Below, one piece after another: positions 60,394 through 64,000 of a stretch of 64,000 nt of DNA; position 1 is the stretch's first letter, and each line of letters begins with the position of its first letter. Source of the stretch: Cololabis saira (Eukaryota > Chordata > Actinopteri > Beloniformes > Belonidae). The notes under the pieces were generated by a model. The model worked only from the letters and a program-made list of their open reading frames with translations, had not been told where the DNA came from and did no database searches. A program made the translations under genes and the position numbers. Where the stretch lies: NCBI RefSeq assembly GCF_033807715.1, contig NC_084590.1:8719327-8783326 (forward strand), written 5' to 3'.

Positions 60394-61105
60394 TTGCTGT
60401 TTTTCATTAACATGACAAACAATGTTATCCAACAGTTTGTACGGATAGATTTACAGCAACAGTTTGTCAACAAATCACTTGCAGGGACAAGACACACATA
60501 CACGCCCAAAACAATCTCTAACCCATGGGTTATAAGATGGGGGTGAGTGAGTTTCCAGTCGGGTAGGATTCTTCGCTGAGCTTTTCCGCCGAGCTAGTGA
60601 GGTTGTAAAGCAAGGGCCCACCTTGCTGCAGCAGTGAGATTATTATCAGGGGGGAGTCAAAAATAGCAGATATTGAGTTGGGAGGAATAGTCTGCCCATA
60701 TGCTGCACCGATGATATCAAAAATACTTTGCCAAAAGGTTGTGAGTTTGGGACATGACCAAAACACGTGGCAGTGAGTAGCAGGCGATTGCATCTACTGC
60801 AGGCATCACTAACTGTGGAATAAATTCTGTCCAGTTTTGAATTTGTGTGGTGGATTGTGTGGAGAACTTTAAACTGGATCAGGCCATGACGTGCACATGC
60901 AGGAGGTATGTACCAAATTGAGGGCAGAGGTCCATTGCTGATCCATCAGCTCTATAAACAGGTCATTTTCCCATGCAGACCTGATTAAATTAAGAGGTTC
61001 AGAGGTAGTCAACCTGAGATACAGCACTGAGATGCATTTCTTTTGTTTGGGTCTCACTGCTAGTAAACTATCTATCAGGGTTTTGTGGGGAAAATTATTT
61101 TCAAT

Positions 61106-62073
61106 GAAATCCCTGGCTGACAGCTATGTTTACACTTACAGAAAAACAACACTTTAAATCATTTAGACAACTTAAAGATGAATATGGATTAGAAGATTGT
61201 GATTTATACAGATATCTGCAATTAAGACACTTCTATGACACAGAAATTAAGACAGGAATTTCATTGGAAGGGAATGATGTGATTGAGGTGTTGACATGTG
61301 CTTATAAGCAAACTCCTTCAAGAATTGTTTCCAAACTGTATAGAGGTTTAATGAAGCAACATGGGAGAAATACAATGTATGTAAAGGCAAAATGGGAAAA
61401 GGAATTAAACATTGAGTTGTCAGAGGATGATTGGCACTCTATGAATAAGACCCAACACACGTCAACAAGCTCCAAAGGATGGAGGGAATTTGGTTGGAAA
61501 AATTTAATTCGATTTTTTATTACTCCAACAATTAAAAATAAACAATTGGGGGAACGACAATATTGTTGGAGACAGTGTGGGCAATTGAGTGCCAACCACT
61601 CTCACATTTTCTGGGCATGTATAAAAATGCAAGCATTTTGGGATGGGATCCTAACAGCCATGGAGAAAACTTTGGGATATAAGATCCCTAAGGATCCACG
61701 AGTTATGTACCTTGGACTGATACCAGGGGATGTAATAAGCAAAGAAGACATATACATCGTTAAGATTCTATCTCTTGCGGCTAAGAAAGCCATTACAAGA
61801 AATTGGCTGAAAACTGACCCACCTGACCTGAGACAATGGCGTGATATTGTTGAGGAAATACGATTAATGGAACAGATTACCTACAGTTTACGACTCAAAA
61901 CAGAGCTATATGTTGTAAGATGGGCAAAATGGTATCAATATGTAAGACAGTAGTGACCTCCCCCCCACCCGTTTTTGTTTTTGTTTTTGGTGTTTTTCTT
62001 GTATCTGTCTGTTGATTTTGTTACCAATTGAAAAATGGAAAAATAAAGTTTAAAAAAAAAGAAATCCCTGGCT
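61106..62073 (+). mobile_element. 5'-truncated L1 insertion with 13-bp TSD
   Basis: The inserted DNA is 61119-62060 (942 bp). It is flanked by identical 13-mers GAAATCCCTGGCT (61106-61118 and 62061-62073). It ends in AATAAAGTTT and a nine-base A run. These are the marks of target-primed reverse transcription. It contains the intact 3' part of ORF2 and its short 3' untranslated region. Confidence 0.96.
61126..61953 (+). pseudogene. L1 ORF2 C-terminal part, 275 codons open
   Basis: ORF2 of L1 elements encodes endonuclease and reverse transcriptase; only the extreme C-terminus is here. The open frame carries the Cys-His motif YCWRQCGQLSANHSHIFWAC (Cys147, Cys151, His160, Cys165), needed for retrotransposition in L1 elements, followed by the FW and LYLGLIPG segments and a basic C-terminus (ITRNWLK, VVRWAKWYQYV). 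The full protein is well over 1,000 residues, so endonuclease and polymerase are missing. The ATG at 61126 is internal to ORF2, not an original start. The lack of stops and the intact duplication show a young copy. Confidence 0.92.
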
Positions 62074-62514
62074 TGTAAAAAAGCGAAAGAGATGGGAACC
62101 TGGTAACTGAAATTTGGTCCATCCGATTCCATCCGTGTAAAGATCCTTAATACTGCTGATGCCTTTACTTTTTCAACTTTTAAAAGTTGGGTCAGTAATT
62201 GATGGCTAAGGGCAGGATTTTTAAAAAGTGGGGAGGAGATGGAGGGACCATGCAGACCCATGTTCTTCTTACGTTGGCTCCATATTTGCAATGAGGCAAA
62301 GATAATTGGGTTAGCTTTTACAGAGGTTATTGGAAGTGGAAGCTGGAAGCACAGGACAGAGCATAAGGAGAGGTGCGAGGTTCGACTTTCCAGTTGTGTC
62401 CAAGCAAGTGAGAGATCACATGTGTTCTCCATCCAGTACAAGATTTGCTGCACAATAGTTGCCCAGTAATATCGTCTAAAGTTAAGGAGTGCAACGCCTC
62501 CGTCCCTTTTCAAT

Positions 62515-63330
62515 AGAGAATACTTGATTCATTTGGCCACAAAATTCCAGTGCACAAATTGCAAAGACAAAGATTAAATATTAGATAAAAAATAAGCATA
62601 AAATAAAATAAAGATATAAAACATAGTATCTAGCTGGTTATTGTATATGAAGAGAGGAGTTATACATTTTGATGGATACTGGCAAGCTGTGGTGCAGCGT
62701 GGTGGAGTAAAGCCTGATTTAAGGTTCTGCGTTAAACCAATGCAGAGCCCACGCCGTTGCCGTGACGCCGTCGTGAACCCTTCGGACTTCTCCGTCACTC
62801 CATTTCGCCGCGGTGCAGTACCCCCCCCAGAGCACTAGTTGATACTTTGTTTAGCTTCCGGTTTTTCCGGTCACAGTGGATCAAAAAGATAAGGACAACT
62901 ATTGTGCAAAAAAATAAAACAATAAATTGGGTTTGCGTCGCCTCGACGTGTAGTTCCATTTTTTGGGAGGTGCAGGTCAGGCAACGGCGTAGCCTACGGA
63001 GACACTCCTGCGTAGCCACGTACCCTACGGCGTAGGCTCTGCGTTGATTTAACGCAGAACCATAATTCAGGCTTTACTATGTTACTGAAGGTGCTCCTTT
63101 GGCTGGCCAGCACGTCATAGATTATAGAGGATCTGAGGAGTTGTCCAGTATGGATCTTATTCCGGACAACATCCTTCTCTCCAGCACTGTCAGAGTACAG
63201 CTCTTCTCCCACAACGTGGCTGGCTTTGTGGATGAGCTTGTTAAGTCTATGGGCGTCCTTCACCCTCAGTCTGCTGCCCCAGCACACAACAGCATAGAGG
63301 AAGGCCCTGGCCACCACGGACTCTATCTAT
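62515..63330 (-). pseudogene. LINE (L2/Rex-like) ORF C-terminus and 3' end, split by MITE
   Basis: The minus strand from 63317 reads LYAVVCWGSRLRVKDAHRLN, then LIHKASHVVG and LASQRSTFS near 63085, the well-known C-terminal signature of fish CR1/L2-group LINE polymerases. After the MITE (62710-63074) it resumes with LPVSIKMYNSSL (62695-62645), the usual end of the ORF. It closes with a 3' untranslated region ending near 62515 in AAGTATTCTCTATT. The copy is truncated 5' of the catalytic core. Confidence 0.85.
62708..63076. mobile_element. TA-flanked MITE, CTACGCCGTA family, long form
   Basis: The element is 62710-63074 (365 bp), TA on both sides. The left end AAGCCTGATTTAAGGTTCTGCG matches the complement of the right end CGCAGAACCATAATTCAGGCTT. 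It shares its terminal block with the 99-bp element at 25875-25973 but has about 250 bp of extra interior. It interrupts the LINE at 62515-63330. Confidence 0.92.
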
Positions 63331-63750
63331 TCCAAACTATTTTATCCACTAATTATTTGTTTGTTTTATCCTGGGCCACATATTTCGGTTACATTAAAAG
63401 TTGATTATATTTTTCTCACTATCTGGTTGCATTTGAATTGTTTTTAATATTGATCCATTACATCAAAATAGAAAAGTTGAAACCCGGATGCGGCTGAAAT
63501 ATTAAAGTACACACCTCCACGCAACAAAATCTGGGACGCATGCGACTTCATGCAATGTCACTTGTGTACTGTGGACAAACGTCCTGACCATAAACAAACA
63601 ATGAAGGAAGCATTACGTTATGTGACCTACTGGTTTCTGGAGAGCGGTGTTGAAGCCTCTTTTTCTTCGCAGTGAGTGCAGTCGTGTTACCTGGGGAGCT
63701 GATCGCTTTGGTAAGCTTGGTAGCATGACGATTATGGATGAGGAAGTGAT
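63331..63750. other. Unassigned sequence
   Basis: No gene or element recognised. Confidence 0.4.
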
Positions 63751-63925
63751 CAGAGATGGGAGTAAGTCCCATACATGCAAGTCTCAAGTAAGTCCCAAGT
63801 CTTAGCCCTCAAGTCTCAAGTAAGTCCAAGTCGTCCCTATAGGAGGATCAAGTTAGTCAAGTCCAAGCAGAGCTTTAGTCAAGCAAGTCAAGTCGAGTCA
63901 CGAGTCAAGTCATTCGTTTTTTTTA
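63751..63925. mobile_element. Start of a hAT-type repeat running toward the window edge
   Basis: CAGAGATGGGAGTAAGTCCC followed by many AAGTC(T/C)CAAGT and CAAGTCGAGTC words is the left portion of a frequent fish hAT-derived repeat. The other terminus is not inside the window. Confidence 0.65.
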
Positions 63926-64000
63926 AATGTCTGTATTTCACCAAACCTGTTTTTCAGAGTCAATATCTTTTTTTAAGCTGATAAGTTAATGAATCAGCTC

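Larger units (their letters stand above)
60480..62512 (-). pseudogene. Older L1-type ORF2 C-terminal copy, split by insertion
   Basis: On the minus strand the frame starts abruptly near 62512 with KRDGGVALLNFRRYYWA, the region after the reverse transcriptase thumb in fish L1 ORF2. It runs to ARDF near 62075, continues after the inserted element at about 61105 with NNFPHKTLIDSLLA, passes SAWENDLFIELMD (about 60985-60945) and THCHVFWSC, the C-terminal Cys-His motif (60775-60750), and fades out near 60490. Frameshifts near 60900 and 60785 disable it. It is 5'-truncated and lies directly at the 3' end of another LINE (62515-63330). Confidence 0.88.

Overview
The window is nuclear DNA of a ray-finned fish, most likely a teleost. 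The evidence is repeat content: L2-like and L1-like LINE pieces in fish form, many short non-autonomous DNA transposons (hAT with 8-bp target duplications, PIF/Harbinger with 3-bp, TTAA-flanked and TA-flanked families), a SCAN-bearing Ty3/gypsy remnant, Tc1 debris and abundant simple repeats. No bacterial-type operon, tRNA, rRNA or CRISPR array was seen, and I could not identify a spliced host exon. It reads as intergenic or large-intron DNA.

Layout. 1-2.3 kb: LINE 3' end and a frameshifted L2-type reverse transcriptase. 3.4-11.7 kb: an 811-bp hAT, a foldback element, a palindromic MITE, two LINE tails and a 638-bp hAT with a G33 run. 13-18.6 kb: a TA-flanked palindromic MITE, then a nest of a Harbinger-like and a hAT element inside an unresolved older repeat. 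19-29.5 kb: a 9-bp minisatellite, a Harbinger element with a transposase stub, a hAT element with a BED-finger remnant, a Harbinger MITE holding a 99-bp hairpin MITE, and a 1.5-kb minisatellite of 21-bp units. 30-47 kb: simple repeats, Tc1, LINE and gypsy pseudogenes, a TTAA-flanked element, LINE tails, and two opposed copies of a TTAA MITE. 49-52 kb: second copy of the 13-kb MITE and an 1.1-kb TIR element. 59-63.3 kb: a hAT-like element and a four-part nest in which a 5'-truncated L1 with 13-bp target duplications sits in an older L1 on the other strand, beside a LINE that carries a MITE.

The one convincing protein-coding gene is at 55,046-56,125 on the minus strand: an intronless 359-residue ubiquitin-specific-protease-like (C19) protein with every active-site box present, a TATA box, three ATGACATCA repeats upstream and an ATTAAA signal downstream. 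It is the best candidate for something undescribed. Its family membership is inferred from motifs; its origin (retrocopy, fish-specific deubiquitinase family, or mobile-element cargo) cannot be settled from sequence alone.
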